This document shows, piece by piece, positions 55,190-64,000 of a stretch of DNA of 64,000 bases (its first letter is position 1; every line of letters starts with the position of its first letter). This DNA is from Deltaproteobacteria bacterium RBG_13_43_22 (GTDB taxonomy: Bacteria > Desulfobacterota > RBG-13-43-22). Where the stretch lies: assembly GCA_001797675.1 (NCBI GenBank), contig MGQB01000015.1, positions 83,454-147,453 on the forward strand, given 5' to 3'. The notes beneath the pieces were generated by a model, which saw nothing but the letters and a program-made list of their open reading frames with translations, searched no databases and was not told the DNA's origin. Both the position numbers and the translations under genes were made by a program.

Positions 55190-55522
55190 TTGGCTGACTC
55201 CGACTCCCATCCCCAAGAACTGGAACGAAGAAGATCCCCTCGAATCCCGATGGGTGTTTCCATCCTTATCCCCCATCTTCAAAAAAAATTGATCTGTCAT
55301 AACTTGTCTAATACCGGATGCTTTTTCCCGGCTTCCGATTTGGGTCCGGTAGGGAAAATTTTGTCAATTCTCATTGACCCGCCGGAGATTGGTCTAATCC
55401 CTGTCGAAACCATAATTGTCCATAAAGGAAAGGATGGAAAAGGGACCGGCCTCCAATTTATAGCCATGGATTCGGAAAATGAGGTCAAGCTCTCTGATTT
55501 TTTGAAGATTTTTGAGAGTTGA
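55190..55522 (+). CDS. PilZ-domain protein, copy 2
   Basis: This 110-aa paralogue of the gene at 54257-54589 diverges from it across 600 bases. The PilZ motifs are ERRRSPRIPMGVSI and NLSNTGCFF. The two proteins share long blocks (SDLGPVGKI, LIDPPEIG or LIDPPAIG, KGTGLQF). It too starts with TTG, after AGAGGA, and the codons for SDSH near the start are conserved. It ends 38 bases before the convergent glnS gene. An inverted duplication explains the pair. Confidence 0.75.
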   Translation: MADSDSHPQELERRRSPRIPMGVSILIPHLQKKLICHNLSNTGCFFPASDLGPVGKILSILIDPPEIGLIPVETIIVHKGKDGKGTGLQFIAMDSENEVKLSDFLKIFES

Positions 55523-55560
55523 ATAATTCGTAAAATAAAAACCCTGAGACGAATAAGGGG

Positions 55561-57252
55561 TTATTCTTTCTTGCTTTTCTCGATCTTGGCCCAGGAATCC
55601 TTTAAGGGCACGGAACGGTTGAAGGCCTGCCTTCCTTCTCTTGAAACAACGGGGTCTAAAGAGAAATACCCCTGCCGTTCGAACTGAAAGAGCATCCCCG
55701 GTTCGGCCTTGGCCAACCCCGGTTCGATCTTACAGCCGGTCAGGGTGACCAGGGAATTGGGGTTCAGCACTTGGGTGAAATCCCCTTCTTCGACATCTTC
55801 CGGAACGGGTTTCAAAAATAAGTGGTCGAATAACCGTATTTCCGCCTCAACCGCCTGGGCCGCTGAAACCCAGTGAAGGGTAGCCTTGACCTTACGGCCG
55901 TCCGGTGAATCGCCTCCTCGAGTCTCTGGGTCATAGGTGCAATGCAGTTCACGGATCTCTCCGGTCTTCTCATCTTTAATCACGCCCACACAAGTTATAA
56001 AATATCCATACCTTAGACGCACCTCCCGGCCCGGGGCCAGGCGATAAAACTTTTTAGGAGGATCTTCCCTGAAATCATCCTTTTCGATATATAGAATCTT
56101 TGAAAAAGGGACATTACGAGTCCCCCTGCTCCGATCTTCCGGGTTGTTGACCGCCGGTAGTTCCTCCACCAGAGCCGCCGGATAATTATCGATCACGACT
56201 TTGAGGGGTCTTAACACAGCCATGACCCGCTGTGCCCGCCTGTTCAGGTCTTCCCGAAGGCAATGCTCCAGCAGCGCAATATCCACCACGCTATTACTCT
56301 TGGCCACCCCGATACGTTCACAAAAATTCCGCAGCGCTTCGGGGGTATAACCCCGTCTTCGCAAACCGGAAATGGTCGGCATCCGCGGGTCATCCCACCC
56401 GGAAACATAGCCTTCCTGGACCAATTTCAAGAGTTTGCGCTTGCTCATGACCGTGTAGGTCAGGTTAAGGCGGGCAAATTCAATCTGCTGGGGATGATGA
56501 ATACCCAAGGCATCCAAGAACCAGTCATACAGCGGCCGGTGATCCTCAAATTCAAGGGTACAGATGGAATGGGTGATGCCTTCCAGCGAATCGCTTTGTC
56601 CATGGGCATAATCATAACTGGGGTAAATACACCATCGCTCCCCAGTCCGATGATGGCTGGCCTTTAGGATGCGGTACATAATCGGATCCCGCATATTGAT
56701 ATTAGGATGAGCCATATCGATCTTGGCCCGCAAGGTTCGTGACCCTTCGGGAAATTCACCGGCCCGCATACGGGAAAATAAATCCAGATTTTCCTCGACC
56801 GTTCGTCTGCGATAAGGACTCTCCTTCCCCGGTTCGGTCAGGGTGCCCCGGTAGGCACGGACCTCATCGGCCGTCAGATCACAAACATAGGCTTTTCCTT
56901 TTATAATCAATTGGACGGCAAAATCAAAAAGGTTTTTAAAGTAATTGGAGGTGTAAAATTCCCGGTCATCCCAACTGAATCCCAACCAGCGGACATCTTC
57001 TTTTATCGATTCCACATATTCAACTTCTTCTTTCGTTGGGTTGGTATCATCAAAACGCAGATTACATAGTCCGCCGAATTCCTTGGCCAGACCAAAATTA
57101 AGACAAATGGATTTGGCATGACCGATATGAAGATAGCCGTTGGGTTCAGGCGGGAACCGAGTATGGACCCGTCCTTGATATTTACCGGTTTTTAAATCCT
57201 CCAAAATGATTTCCTTGATGAAATGGGAGGATGGTGCGGCATCCAATGACAT
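55561..57252 (-). CDS. glnS: Glutaminyl-tRNA synthetase
   Basis: This class I synthetase charges tRNA-Gln directly. It has 563 aa from the ATG with AAGGAG 8 bases upstream. HIGH is in [16 protein letters not shown] (near 33-48). The KMSKS-like motif is VMSKRKLL near 270. The C-terminal two beta-barrel anticodon domains are present (full length compared with E. coli GlnRS). Many bacteria lack glnS and use GatCAB, so its presence beside gltX and tRNA-Gln is informative. Confidence 0.96.
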   Translation of the reverse strand: MSLDAAPSSHFIKEIILEDLKTGKYQGRVHTRFPPEPNGYLHIGHAKSICLNFGLAKEFGGLCNLRFDDTNPTKEEVEYVESIKEDVRWLGFSWDDREFYTSNYFKNLFDFAVQLIIKGKAYVCDLTADEVRAYRGTLTEPGKESPYRRRTVEENLDLFSRMRAGEFPEGSRTLRAKIDMAHPNINMRDPIMYRILKASHHRTGERWCIYPSYDYAHGQSDSLEGITHSICTLEFEDHRPLYDWFLDALGIHHPQQIEFARLNLTYTVMSKRKLLKLVQEGYVSGWDDPRMPTISGLRRRGYTPEALRNFCERIGVAKSNSVVDIALLEHCLREDLNRRAQRVMAVLRPLKVVIDNYPAALVEELPAVNNPEDRSRGTRNVPFSKILYIEKDDFREDPPKKFYRLAPGREVRLRYGYFITCVGVIKDEKTGEIRELHCTYDPETRGGDSPDGRKVKATLHWVSAAQAVEAEIRLFDHLFLKPVPEDVEEGDFTQVLNPNSLVTLTGCKIEPGLAKAEPGMLFQFERQGYFSLDPVVSREGRQAFNRSVPLKDSWAKIEKSKKE

Positions 57253-57375
57253 ATTCAATACTCCTTAAAGATTATTCATTGATGAGGTTTTGATCTCAAT
57301 TTTTTATCATGGCAAAAAGCCTAAAAATTCTCAACAAAAATAAACTGAAACTCAGAAAAGGCTATTGGCTAGTAA

Positions 57376-57654
57376 TTAGTTTGTTTGAATAAAAAAACGG
57401 GGTGGGGAGATGCCCTCGTTCCGGCACAGAAAACATCTCCCCGGCGGGGTGAGGCGATTTCTTTTTTTAAAGACAAATCCGCATTCCTTGCAAGCGGATG
57501 GGACAAGGATAAATTTCCCACCCAGGGAACGGGCAATATGGGTCAGGTGCTCATAGACCTCCTTTTCCCGGATCCCAACGGCTTGAGAAATCTCTTTGGC
57601 CGTAACCTCCTGCTCTTTTAAAACAAAGATGATGGATTGGCGCAATGTGCCCAT
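57376..57654 (-). CDS. HTH/zinc-ribbon transcriptional regulator (COG3357-like)
   Basis: This 92-aa protein has an N-terminal winged-helix-like HTH (about 5-45, TAKEISQAVGIREKEVYEHLTHI). A C-terminal zinc ribbon carries CKECGF (near 55-60) and CFLCRN (near 74-79). This combination matches predicted transcription regulators found in archaea and anaerobic bacteria. Targets are unknown. The gene is short and monocistronic between glnS and the thiolase gene. Confidence 0.75.
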   Translation of the reverse strand: MGTLRQSIIFVLKEQEVTAKEISQAVGIREKEVYEHLTHIARSLGGKFILVPSACKECGFVFKKRNRLTPPGRCFLCRNEGISPPRFFIQTN

Positions 57655-57785
57655 AACAATTTAATTTCCCAATCCTTTTCCCAATAATCTTCAAACAGCT
57701 ATATCTTGGCAGTGATATCCACCAATAGGGGGAAATATAGCTTACTTTTTCGGAAGGATACCGGGAACACCTGGTCTTCCGGCGG

Positions 57786-59021
57786 TTAAACCCTTTCCAC
57801 CACGGTGGAGATACCCACCCCTCCGCCACCGCAGACCATCTGGACACCGGCCTTCCCGCCCGTGCGCTTAAGGTGGTGAACCATCTCCCCGAAGTATATG
57901 ACTCCGGAGGCACCAATGGGATGACCTAAGGCAATGGCCCCACCCGTTGGGTTTATCCTGGGATCAAAGCGGTCATAGCCCAATTCGTCCGCAAACTGGA
58001 GTAAAGGTGAGGCGAAGGCCTCATTGGGCTCGATGATGTCCATGTCATTAATAGTTTTACCTGCCCGCTTAAGGGCCTTCCTTACGGCCAGGATGGGTGC
58101 CAGAAGCATGGGCACCGGCTCGCCCCCGGCTACGGCACAGGCAGCAATCCTGCACAGCGGTTCAAGTCCCAGAGCCTCGGCCTTGTCCGCGCTCATGAGC
58201 AGGACCGCAGCAGCCCCATCCACGATCTGCGAGGAGTTGCCGGCACTGACCAATCCGTTTTCTTTGAACGGCGTGGAAAGGGCCATAAGATCCTGAAGAT
58301 ATCCTTGCGGGTCCTCCACCGCTTTTTTCCGCAGAACTTCATCTTTTTCCACTTTATAGGCCACCTCCTCCCAAGTGAATTCGAAGGGAATGATGTGATC
58401 GGCATACCAGCCCTTCCCCTCGGCCTCGATGGCCTTCTGCATGCTCCACATCCCAAAACGTTCCAGGTCCTCACGGGTGTGACCCTGGTCCGCTGAGATC
58501 ATCTCGGCGCACATCCCCTGGGGTACGCTCAAACCGCCTTCGGCAAGGCGAGACGATAAACGAACCGGATAATTGGCGTCTATGGCCACCTGAATATCCG
58601 ACATCATATTATAGTGGGACATAATCTCCACACCTCCACAGACCATGATGTCTCCTTCCCCGACCATGATCTCGTGAGTGGCGATGTTGATGGCCTTGAG
58701 TCCGGCATTGCAGTACTGGTTCACTGTACAGCCTGCGGCTTCATTGGGAATACCGGCCAAAAGGGAGGCTATGCGTCCAATATTGGCTCCCTGTTCCCCG
58801 ATCTGACTCAAGCACCCGATGATGACATTTTCAATCTCTTTTTCATCGAACTTAGGACTGCGGGCGTGAACCCTTTGCAATAACCCCCGAAGGGTATTGG
58901 CCAAGAGATCCTGGGCTGAGGCCTGGCAAAGCTGGCCCCGTTTTTCCATTCCCTTCCGCCCCGACTTTCCAATAGCGGACCGCACCGCATCCACGACTAC
59001 GACTTCCTTTAGGTTCTTCAT
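57786..59021 (-). CDS. Thiolase (acetyl-CoA acetyltransferase family)
   Basis: This enzyme cleaves 3-ketoacyl-CoA with CoA, or condenses acyl-CoAs. It has 411 aa. The nucleophile Cys lies in VNQYCNAGLKAI (near 94). EPNEAFASPL, the His of NPTGGAIALGHPIGASG and the second Cys of MVCGGGGVGIS complete the active site. It is slightly longer than biosynthetic thiolases. It is in a run with an isochorismatase-like gene and a CoA-transferase fusion, which suggests short-chain acyl-CoA metabolism. Confidence 0.93.
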   Translation of the reverse strand: MKNLKEVVVVDAVRSAIGKSGRKGMEKRGQLCQASAQDLLANTLRGLLQRVHARSPKFDEKEIENVIIGCLSQIGEQGANIGRIASLLAGIPNEAAGCTVNQYCNAGLKAINIATHEIMVGEGDIMVCGGVEIMSHYNMMSDIQVAIDANYPVRLSSRLAEGGLSVPQGMCAEMISADQGHTREDLERFGMWSMQKAIEAEGKGWYADHIIPFEFTWEEVAYKVEKDEVLRKKAVEDPQGYLQDLMALSTPFKENGLVSAGNSSQIVDGAAAVLLMSADKAEALGLEPLCRIAACAVAGGEPVPMLLAPILAVRKALKRAGKTINDMDIIEPNEAFASPLLQFADELGYDRFDPRINPTGGAIALGHPIGASGVIYFGEMVHHLKRTGGKAGVQMVCGGGGVGISTVVERV

Positions 59022-59045
59022 GTTCGCATCTCCTTCTATTCAGCT

Positions 59046-59597
59046 TTATTTTATTCGTTTCGAGATGATCTTAAAGGCCTCGGTTCCGGCCTTCTGGAGC
59101 AATTGGAATAAAACCGTTTCGGTACTGGTGATGACCGTGCCGGCATCCCGCAAATATTCAATACCCGACCTGAAATCCTTTTTAGTCCTGGAACAAATCG
59201 CATCCTGGACTATGTGGATGTCATAACCCTCCTCCAGCAGTCCCAGGCCGGTCTGTAAGACACAGATGTGGGTCTCCATGCCGGCCAGAATGAGTTTTTT
59301 TCTGCCCATGGATTCGACCTTTTCCAGAAACCCCGTCTCCTGACAACAATTGAAGGCTGTTTTTTCAAAAGGGGCATAAACCGGAAGGGCTTCCTGGATT
59401 TCCGGAAGGGTCGGTCCCAGCCCTTTTGGGTATTGTTCGGTCAGAAGGACAGGGATCTGAAGGAGCCTGGTCAGTTCGATCAGATGGAGACAGTTATTGA
59501 CCACTGGTTCCTTGTATTTCATGGCCGCAGCCAGCTTGTCCTGGATATCGATAATCACCAGGGCTGCTTCCTGATGATTTAACAAAAATTTATCCAT
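59046..59597 (-). CDS. Isochorismatase-family cysteine hydrolase
   Basis: This 183-aa protein of the isochorismatase-like hydrolase fold has the catalytic Asp in ALVIIDIQDKL (near 12-22), a Lys in FEKTAFNC and the Cys nucleophile in AGMETHICVLQT (near 116). YcaC/nicotinamidase-like relatives act on amides or related small molecules; the substrate is unknown. It lies 24 bases downstream of... the CoA-transferase fusion's end is 18 bases away on its upstream side, and the thiolase gene is 24 bases below its end, so all three look cotranscribed. Confidence 0.87.
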   Translation of the reverse strand: MDKFLLNHQEAALVIIDIQDKLAAAMKYKEPVVNNCLHLIELTRLLQIPVLLTEQYPKGLGPTLPEIQEALPVYAPFEKTAFNCCQETGFLEKVESMGRKKLILAGMETHICVLQTGLGLLEEGYDIHIVQDAICSRTKKDFRSGIEYLRDAGTVITSTETVLFQLLQKAGTEAFKIISKRIK

Positions 59598-59614
59598 CGG
59601 GACGTCCCCTTTGT

Positions 59615-61486
59615 CTAAATCGATTCATCGAATCTGCAACTTAACAACAACATATCTTCTTCATACGTCGTGGTCACCGGATTCGGCAACTTCCGGAACA
59701 ACCGTATCATCCCCTGATTTTGGGGCTGGGTATAAACAAAAAACCCAACCACTCCCTGATCCTGAGCTGCTTTGGCCAGCTTTTTCAAAAGCACGGTGCC
59801 AATCCCTTTTTTTTGCCAAGGTTTGAGAACCGAAAAGGCCGCCTCGACTATATTTTGAGCCAAAATCAGAAAATATCCCCCTACCCCGATCACTTTTTCA
59901 AAACCCAATTCTCCAATAACCGCTACCATGGCCATCTCATTGACGTAGTCCACTTGAATCATATCGGACAAGTCTTTTCGGGAAAAGATGAGTTTTTCCT
60001 GAAGGAATCTGGCCGCCACATCCTCTCTGTCCATATTGTAAAAATGTTCCTGGATTAACCGCTCATCAACGGGTTTGGCCGGGCGGAAGAAAACCGGTTG
60101 CCCCTGAATATCCGCCATTTCTTCCATTTCATGGGGATAAATACCGCAGATCGATCGAGACAGGTTTCGTTCCGTTCCCAGAATACCTGATTCTTTGGCC
60201 TCGCAAAAAAGACCTTCCCGGAAATCGGGATGGGCAATGCTGATCAGGGCTATGGCCCGCTCCTGGAGGTTTTTTCCAAAAAGATTGGCCACCCCAAACT
60301 CGGTGACAACAAATTGCACATCCCCTCGTGGGACCACCACGGCAATTCGTTCCAGAGTGGAAACAATGCGGCTGCTTTTTCCATCCATGGTGGTCGAAGG
60401 AATCATCAGGATGGATTTTCCGCCCTCAGAATGAGCGGCCCCCCGGATAAAATCCATCATGTCGGAAACCCCCGAATAATGGGTATAAGGCAAGGCATCG
60501 GCGCCGACCTGGCCGGTCAGATCGATCGTCATGGCCACATTCAAGGAGACCATCTTGTGGTGACGGGAGATATTGACAGGATTGTTGACATAATCGGAAG
60601 GGAAAAATTCGATACTGGGATTATCGTCAAGAAATTCATACAAATTGCGGGATCCAATGGCCCCGCTGGCCACCAGCTTGCCTTCGTTAAATCCTTTTTT
60701 CCGATTGGTGATCACTCCCATGGCCACCAGAGGGAGTATTTCATCCGTCAGAACTGGGGTATGGATACCCAAGTCCTTTTTTTCAACCAGGGATTCCAAA
60801 GTGGCCTGGGGGATTATTCCAAGACCTAATTGAAGGGTGGAACCGTCATCGATCAGTTTGGCCACATGACGGCCTATTTGGAAAGCTGAGTCCATTTCCG
60901 GAAGCCCCTTGACGGTCAATAACTCCTCTTCGTATTCAACGAACACATCCACCTCATTGACATGGATGAAGCTGCGTCCCATAACCCGGGGCATTCGGGG
61001 GTTGACCTGAGCGATCACCAGATCGGCGGCCTGGGCAGCGGCCATAGTCACATCCACAGAAATCCCCAGGCTCATCCAGCCGAAATCATCCGGAGGAGAA
61101 ACCTGGATCAAGGCCGCATGGATCGGAAGCTGCCGGCTCTTGAAAAGGCCGGGTAAGGCGGATAGATTGATGGGGGAGAGAAAACGCTTATCTTTGGCCA
61201 GGATCCGGGGTTTAGCCGATCCCAGATAAAAGGATCGAAGGGTGAAACAATTGGATTCGCTCTGATCGGCGATCAGGGTCAGGGGAGAGACTTCCTGGCT
61301 GTAAAGCTGCATGATCTCCAGATCGGCCAGGCGACCGGACTGGGCGGCCAGCTCCTTGACCAGTCGCTGGGGTTCCCCGCAGGCCGTACCGATAAAAACC
61401 CTTTGGCCCGATTGGATGCGCCGGATAGCATCTTTAGGAGAGGTCCGTTTTTGCAGGTAATCATCCGGCCAGGTTCGGTTACCCAT
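59615..61486 (-). CDS. Acetyl-CoA hydrolase/CoA-transferase fused to GNAT acetyltransferase
   Basis: This 623-aa fusion has an N-terminal acetyl-CoA hydrolase/4-hydroxybutyrate CoA-transferase-type part (about 1-430). Conserved segments there are LGLGIIPQATL, GAIGSRNLYEF, IEFFPSDYVNNP, YSGVSDMMDFIRGA and VVTEFGVANLFGK. The C-terminal GNAT domain (about 455-610) has the acetyl-CoA-binding motif LKPWQKKGIGTVLLKKL. The CoA-transferase would swap CoA between acids or hydrolyse acetyl-CoA. The GNAT half may acetylate a protein, possibly the partner domain (inference). It starts at an ATG and shares a run with the hydrolase and thiolase genes. Confidence 0.88.
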   Translation of the reverse strand: MGNRTWPDDYLQKRTSPKDAIRRIQSGQRVFIGTACGEPQRLVKELAAQSGRLADLEIMQLYSQEVSPLTLIADQSESNCFTLRSFYLGSAKPRILAKDKRFLSPINLSALPGLFKSRQLPIHAALIQVSPPDDFGWMSLGISVDVTMAAAQAADLVIAQVNPRMPRVMGRSFIHVNEVDVFVEYEEELLTVKGLPEMDSAFQIGRHVAKLIDDGSTLQLGLGIIPQATLESLVEKKDLGIHTPVLTDEILPLVAMGVITNRKKGFNEGKLVASGAIGSRNLYEFLDDNPSIEFFPSDYVNNPVNISRHHKMVSLNVAMTIDLTGQVGADALPYTHYSGVSDMMDFIRGAAHSEGGKSILMIPSTTMDGKSSRIVSTLERIAVVVPRGDVQFVVTEFGVANLFGKNLQERAIALISIAHPDFREGLFCEAKESGILGTERNLSRSICGIYPHEMEEMADIQGQPVFFRPAKPVDERLIQEHFYNMDREDVAARFLQEKLIFSRKDLSDMIQVDYVNEMAMVAVIGELGFEKVIGVGGYFLILAQNIVEAAFSVLKPWQKKGIGTVLLKKLAKAAQDQGVVGFFVYTQPQNQGMIRLFRKLPNPVTTTYEEDMLLLSCRFDESI

Positions 61487-61576
61487 ATTTCTATCCTTGT
61501 AAAACCATACGGGTCTTAAGATGGAGGTTGGTTGCCGGTTATTAATACCCCGTAGGAAGAAAAAAATTTTTCTTTT

Positions 61577-62035
61577 TTATTGATTGGCCTTGTGTACCGT
61601 CAGCACCGAACAGTTGGCCCGTCGGACCACTTTTTCGGCCGTACTGCCCAGAAAGAAGTGGGCCAGACCGGTAAAGCCGTGGGTGCCCATGACTACCAGG
61701 TTCACCTTTTCCTGTTCGACGAAATTTAAAATCTCACTGGCCGGATGTCCGGAAAGAACCCGGACAAGGGCATTCTGGTAATCCCCTATCTTTTGAAGAT
61801 AGTTGCTTTCCATTTGCTCCTTGGCCCGCTTGATGGCATCCTCGGAAAATTGCAAATTGGCTTGCTCGGAAATAAAATCTTCCATCACTGGGGAAGGGAA
61901 GACCAGGGGGGGGACCACGTGAACCAGCAATAGTTGGGCCTGATATTTCCGGGTCAGGTCAAAGGCCAGGTCAAAAGCCTGGTTGGCATTTTCCGAAAAA
62001 TCCGTGCAAAAAGCGATTTTTTTGATGGACACCAT
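61577..62035 (-). CDS. UspA-family universal stress protein
   Basis: This 152-aa single-domain protein has the nucleotide-binding motif GTHGFTGLAHFFLGSTAEKVV (G-2x-G-9x-G-S/T pattern, near 118-138), predicting ATP binding. The N-terminal KKIAFCTDFSENANQAFDLAF is typical. The chosen ATG has GAGG 6 bases upstream; a GTG four codons earlier is possible. Usp proteins are induced by starvation or redox stress. It lies upstream of the CoA-transferase fusion. Confidence 0.9.
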   Translation of the reverse strand: MVSIKKIAFCTDFSENANQAFDLAFDLTRKYQAQLLLVHVVPPLVFPSPVMEDFISEQANLQFSEDAIKRAKEQMESNYLQKIGDYQNALVRVLSGHPASEILNFVEQEKVNLVVMGTHGFTGLAHFFLGSTAEKVVRRANCSVLTVHKANQ

Positions 62036-62116
62036 AGCACACCTCACTGTTTAGATTGATTGGCTGAACATGGGTAATTCTACCTGGAATTTTCAACCTG
62101 TCAACAGGTTATCTTT

Positions 62117-63079
62117 CTACCCTGCAAAAGGGTCCTTCCGGGTAAAATCCGGATAATAAACCTCGGCACTTTCTAATTCCTGGATATAAATTTCCTCGAA
62201 ATTAAATTGCTCGGCATGGATGACGACTTCCTTATATTCGCTTGGATGGATTGACCTTCTAATTTCAGGAACCTGGCAGGCCTTGAAACAGGGCCGATAC
62301 TGGGCCATCAGGCTGATCGGAATTTCGAGAGAAATGGAGGCGATTGCCTTAATAACCCCTAAACTGTTGGATTTTTTTTCGGGTAGGATTAAATGCCGCA
62401 CCAAGAGGCCCCGAAAACCTATTCCCTGTTCATCGGATTTCAACGGTCCGACTTGCCGGAACATATGCTTGACGGCGAGCTGGTTGTAATACAGGTAATC
62501 TTCAACCTGAGATAATCGGGAAGCCGACTGATCGTCTCCATACTTCATGTCCGCCAGATAGATATCCACGATCCCTTCCAACAGGTTCAAGGTGGTCTCC
62601 GAAAGATACCCGTGGGTGTTATAAACGATCGGAAGATGAAACCCTTGAGAAACAGCCAGTTCCAGAGCTGAAAAAATAAAAGGCAGATGAGGGGTTGGAG
62701 AAACCAGATCGAGGTTATGGCAACCTTCATTCTGCAAATCCAAAAAGAGACCGGCCAATTCTTCCGGGGCCAGTTCTTCTCCGATTCCTTCCTGACTGAT
62801 CTGGTAATTCTGGCAGTACAGACATCGCAGAGCACAACCGGAAAAAAAAACCGTTCCGGCCCCTCGGCTTCCGGAAAAAGGGGGTTCCTCTCCGAAATGG
62901 GGCAGGGCCCGGGCCACTTTGGCCTTTGACCCTTGACGACAAAGGCCTTTTTCACCACTGAGCCGGTCTATCCGGCAGTTTCGCGGGCAAAGCGAGCAGG
63001 ATGATAGAAGGTCCCAGGCTGTTTGGGTCCTGTCCCTGAGTTCCCCGGAAGACCAAAGTCGTAAATAAGAGGGATCCAT
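62117..63079 (-). CDS. Radical SAM protein, PflA/PflX-like
   Basis: This 320-aa protein has the radical SAM motif CALRCLYC (near 82-89). An N-terminal Cys-rich segment, CSLCPRNCRIDR ... GLCRQG, is characteristic of the PflX-type 'putative pyruvate formate-lyase activating' subgroup. It probably carries an extra metal site. The true substrate of this subgroup is unknown. No glycyl radical enzyme gene is adjacent. The start (MDPSYLRLWSSGELRDR) avoids the upstream repeat, which leaves the frame open for 25 more codons. Confidence 0.85.
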   Translation of the reverse strand: MDPSYLRLWSSGELRDRTQTAWDLLSSCSLCPRNCRIDRLSGEKGLCRQGSKAKVARALPHFGEEPPFSGSRGAGTVFFSGCALRCLYCQNYQISQEGIGEELAPEELAGLFLDLQNEGCHNLDLVSPTPHLPFIFSALELAVSQGFHLPIVYNTHGYLSETTLNLLEGIVDIYLADMKYGDDQSASRLSQVEDYLYYNQLAVKHMFRQVGPLKSDEQGIGFRGLLVRHLILPEKKSNSLGVIKAIASISLEIPISLMAQYRPCFKACQVPEIRRSIHPSEYKEVVIHAEQFNFEEIYIQELESAEVYYPDFTRKDPFAG

Positions 63080-63109
63080 TGGTTTAAAACGAAAGTTGAG
63101 TTCGAGGAT

Positions 63110-63190
63110 TCCAGGATTCGAAGGTTCAAGGGTTTTAACTTCAACGCATTTCACTTGAATCCTTTAACCCCGGACCCCTTGAATCCTTTG
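63110..63190. repeat. Word-repeat hairpin upstream of the PflX-like gene
   Basis: Left words are GGATTCCA, GGATTCGA and AGGTTCAA; the right side has TTGAATCC and CCCCTTGAATCC. Related to the hairpins at 23310, 34615 and 45318. Confidence 0.65.
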
Positions 63191-63347
63191 CTTAATTTTC
63201 ATATTTCGTGTGCTCGTTTGAAACCAAAAGTCTCAATAGATGTAAAGCTACTTCACTTTTTTCTTCAAAATCAACTCTCATTTCCCCGATATTTATTAAA
63301 AATAATGACTAAAGTGGAATGGCAAAGAATATGCAGTCTCCAGGCAC

Positions 63348-64000
63348 ATGCCTGTACCCGCATCCGTATATCGGCCTCGAAATCCCAAACAGACCCCATA
63401 CTATCGCTGCGTTGAAGACCACCTTGAAACCCTGGAGCAAGTCTATGAAGATCGTTTTGAAAGGACTTACGGGTTCTTTCGTCCCCATGTCAAACGGGTT
63501 ATGGAGCGGTATCTGGATTGCGGCAATCTCCTCAACGGCTTTGCCAGGATCAAGTGCGAAGACTGCGGCCATGAATACCTTTTGGCCTTTTCTTGCAAAC
63601 GCCGTCATTTTTGCCCATCCTGTCATCAAAAGAGGGTGGTTGAATTCGGGGAATGGCTCTGTCAAAACGTAATTAAAGCCGTCCCCCATAGGCATTTCGT
63701 CTTCGGTATCCCCAAAATCCTGCGGAGATATTTTCTCTACGATCGGAGGCTCCTTTTAGAACTCAGCCGCTGTATTTGGGAATCTCTGAAAATCTATTAT
63801 CAACATGGCTTCCCCGGTAAAAATTCCGTCCCAGGAGCAACCATTGCCATCCAAACTTTTGGAGACTTTTTGGGATTTAACCCCCACGGGCATGTCCTGA
63901 TTACCGACGGCTGTTTCCCCGAGAAGGGCTTATTTAAAGTTGCCCCGGCTGTTAAGCTTAAATATCTGGAAAAAATCTTTAGGTCCAAAATCCTAACCTT
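63348..64000 (+). CDS. IS91-like (HUH) transposase, C-terminus cut by window edge
   Basis: A continuous frame of 217 codons runs from the ATG at 63348 off the right edge, without a stop. An N-terminal zinc-binding transposase domain carries CEDC (near 72) and CKRRHFCPSCHQKR (near 83-96). A Y-transposase core follows, with PHRHFVFGIPKILR and an H-x-H motif in NPHGHVLITDG, the metal-binding HUH site of rolling-circle transposases. The expected catalytic Tyr would lie beyond the window. The element's left end is between about 63200 and 63347; I cannot define it, as IS91-type ends lack inverted repeats. Confidence 0.82.
   Translation, partial: MPVPASVYRPRNPKQTPYYRCVEDHLETLEQVYEDRFERTYGFFRPHVKRVMERYLDCGNLLNGFARIKCEDCGHEYLLAFSCKRRHFCPSCHQKRVVEFGEWLCQNVIKAVPHRHFVFGIPKILRRYFLYDRRLLLELSRCIWESLKIYYQHGFPGKNSVPGATIAIQTFGDFLGFNPHGHVLITDGCFPEKGLFKVAPAVKLKYLEKIFRSKILT

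Overview
The window reads as a bacterial chromosome segment, most likely from an anaerobic member of the Desulfobacterota (former Deltaproteobacteria). This is inferred from gene content and order, not from a database search. The clues are a yceD-rpmF-plsX-fab-rpiB-nrdR-rib-nusB-leuS block, a tungstate ABC transporter, an EtfA carrying a two-cluster ferredoxin domain, an AcuB-type CBS/ACT protein, several acyl-CoA enzymes and abundant radical SAM proteins. Almost all housekeeping genes lie on the minus strand.

Left part (1-20.5 kb), accessory. It begins with the end of a fatty-acid/aromatic CoA ligase plus LivG-type ABC ATPase pair. Then come a GAF-PAS-LuxR regulator, a decayed lysophospholipase remnant, a CBS/ACT protein and an iron alcohol dehydrogenase. 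Next is an alkylsulfatase gene interrupted by one in-frame TAG. These are followed by an unrecognised secreted protein and a tungstate uptake operon (tupABC). A SPASM radical SAM gene and a B12-binding radical SAM gene flank a 34-residue peptide gene with a strong ribosome binding site. A flavin oxidoreductase, an APC permease, an exported-looking LCMT-family methyltransferase and a decayed IS-like stretch complete this part.

Middle part (20.5-53.5 kb), core genome. In minus-strand reading direction (high to low coordinate) it holds yceD, rpmF, plsX, acyl-CoA dehydrogenase, etfB, etfA, fabG, acpP, fabF, rpiB, dCMP deaminase, nrdR, ribD, ribE, ribBA, ribH, nusB, leuS and lptE. rpsT converges on lptE. 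Below that lie tRNA-Ala, hisB, an exported protein, hisA, yqeY, dnaG, rpoD, a CAU tRNA, a Nif3-like gene, a zinc-ribbon gene, rnhA, the RNase P RNA, ispD, ispF and cysS. In the fatty-acid block, the place usually held by fabH-fabD is taken by the acyl-CoA dehydrogenase and ETF genes.

Right part (52-64 kb). gltX, tRNA-Gln, tRNA-Glu and glnS cluster together with a divergent pair of PilZ paralogues between them. Then come an HTH/zinc-ribbon regulator, a thiolase, an isochorismatase-like hydrolase, a CoA-transferase/GNAT fusion, a UspA protein, a PflA-like radical SAM enzyme and the start of an IS91-like transposase at the window edge.

Intergenic DNA is unusually structured. At least fifteen spacers carry arrays of short words, mostly with a 7-base period, and most of these have a complementary array in the other arm, so that a hairpin forms. 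The words differ from spacer to spacer while the period and architecture persist. Two further dispersed families are a 121-bp direct repeat (two copies) and a palindromic MITE-like element of about 110-150 bp (three copies). The best candidates for new biology are the radical SAM/small-peptide locus, the heptad hairpins, the acd-etfBA insertion in the fatty-acid operon and the amber-interrupted alkylsulfatase.
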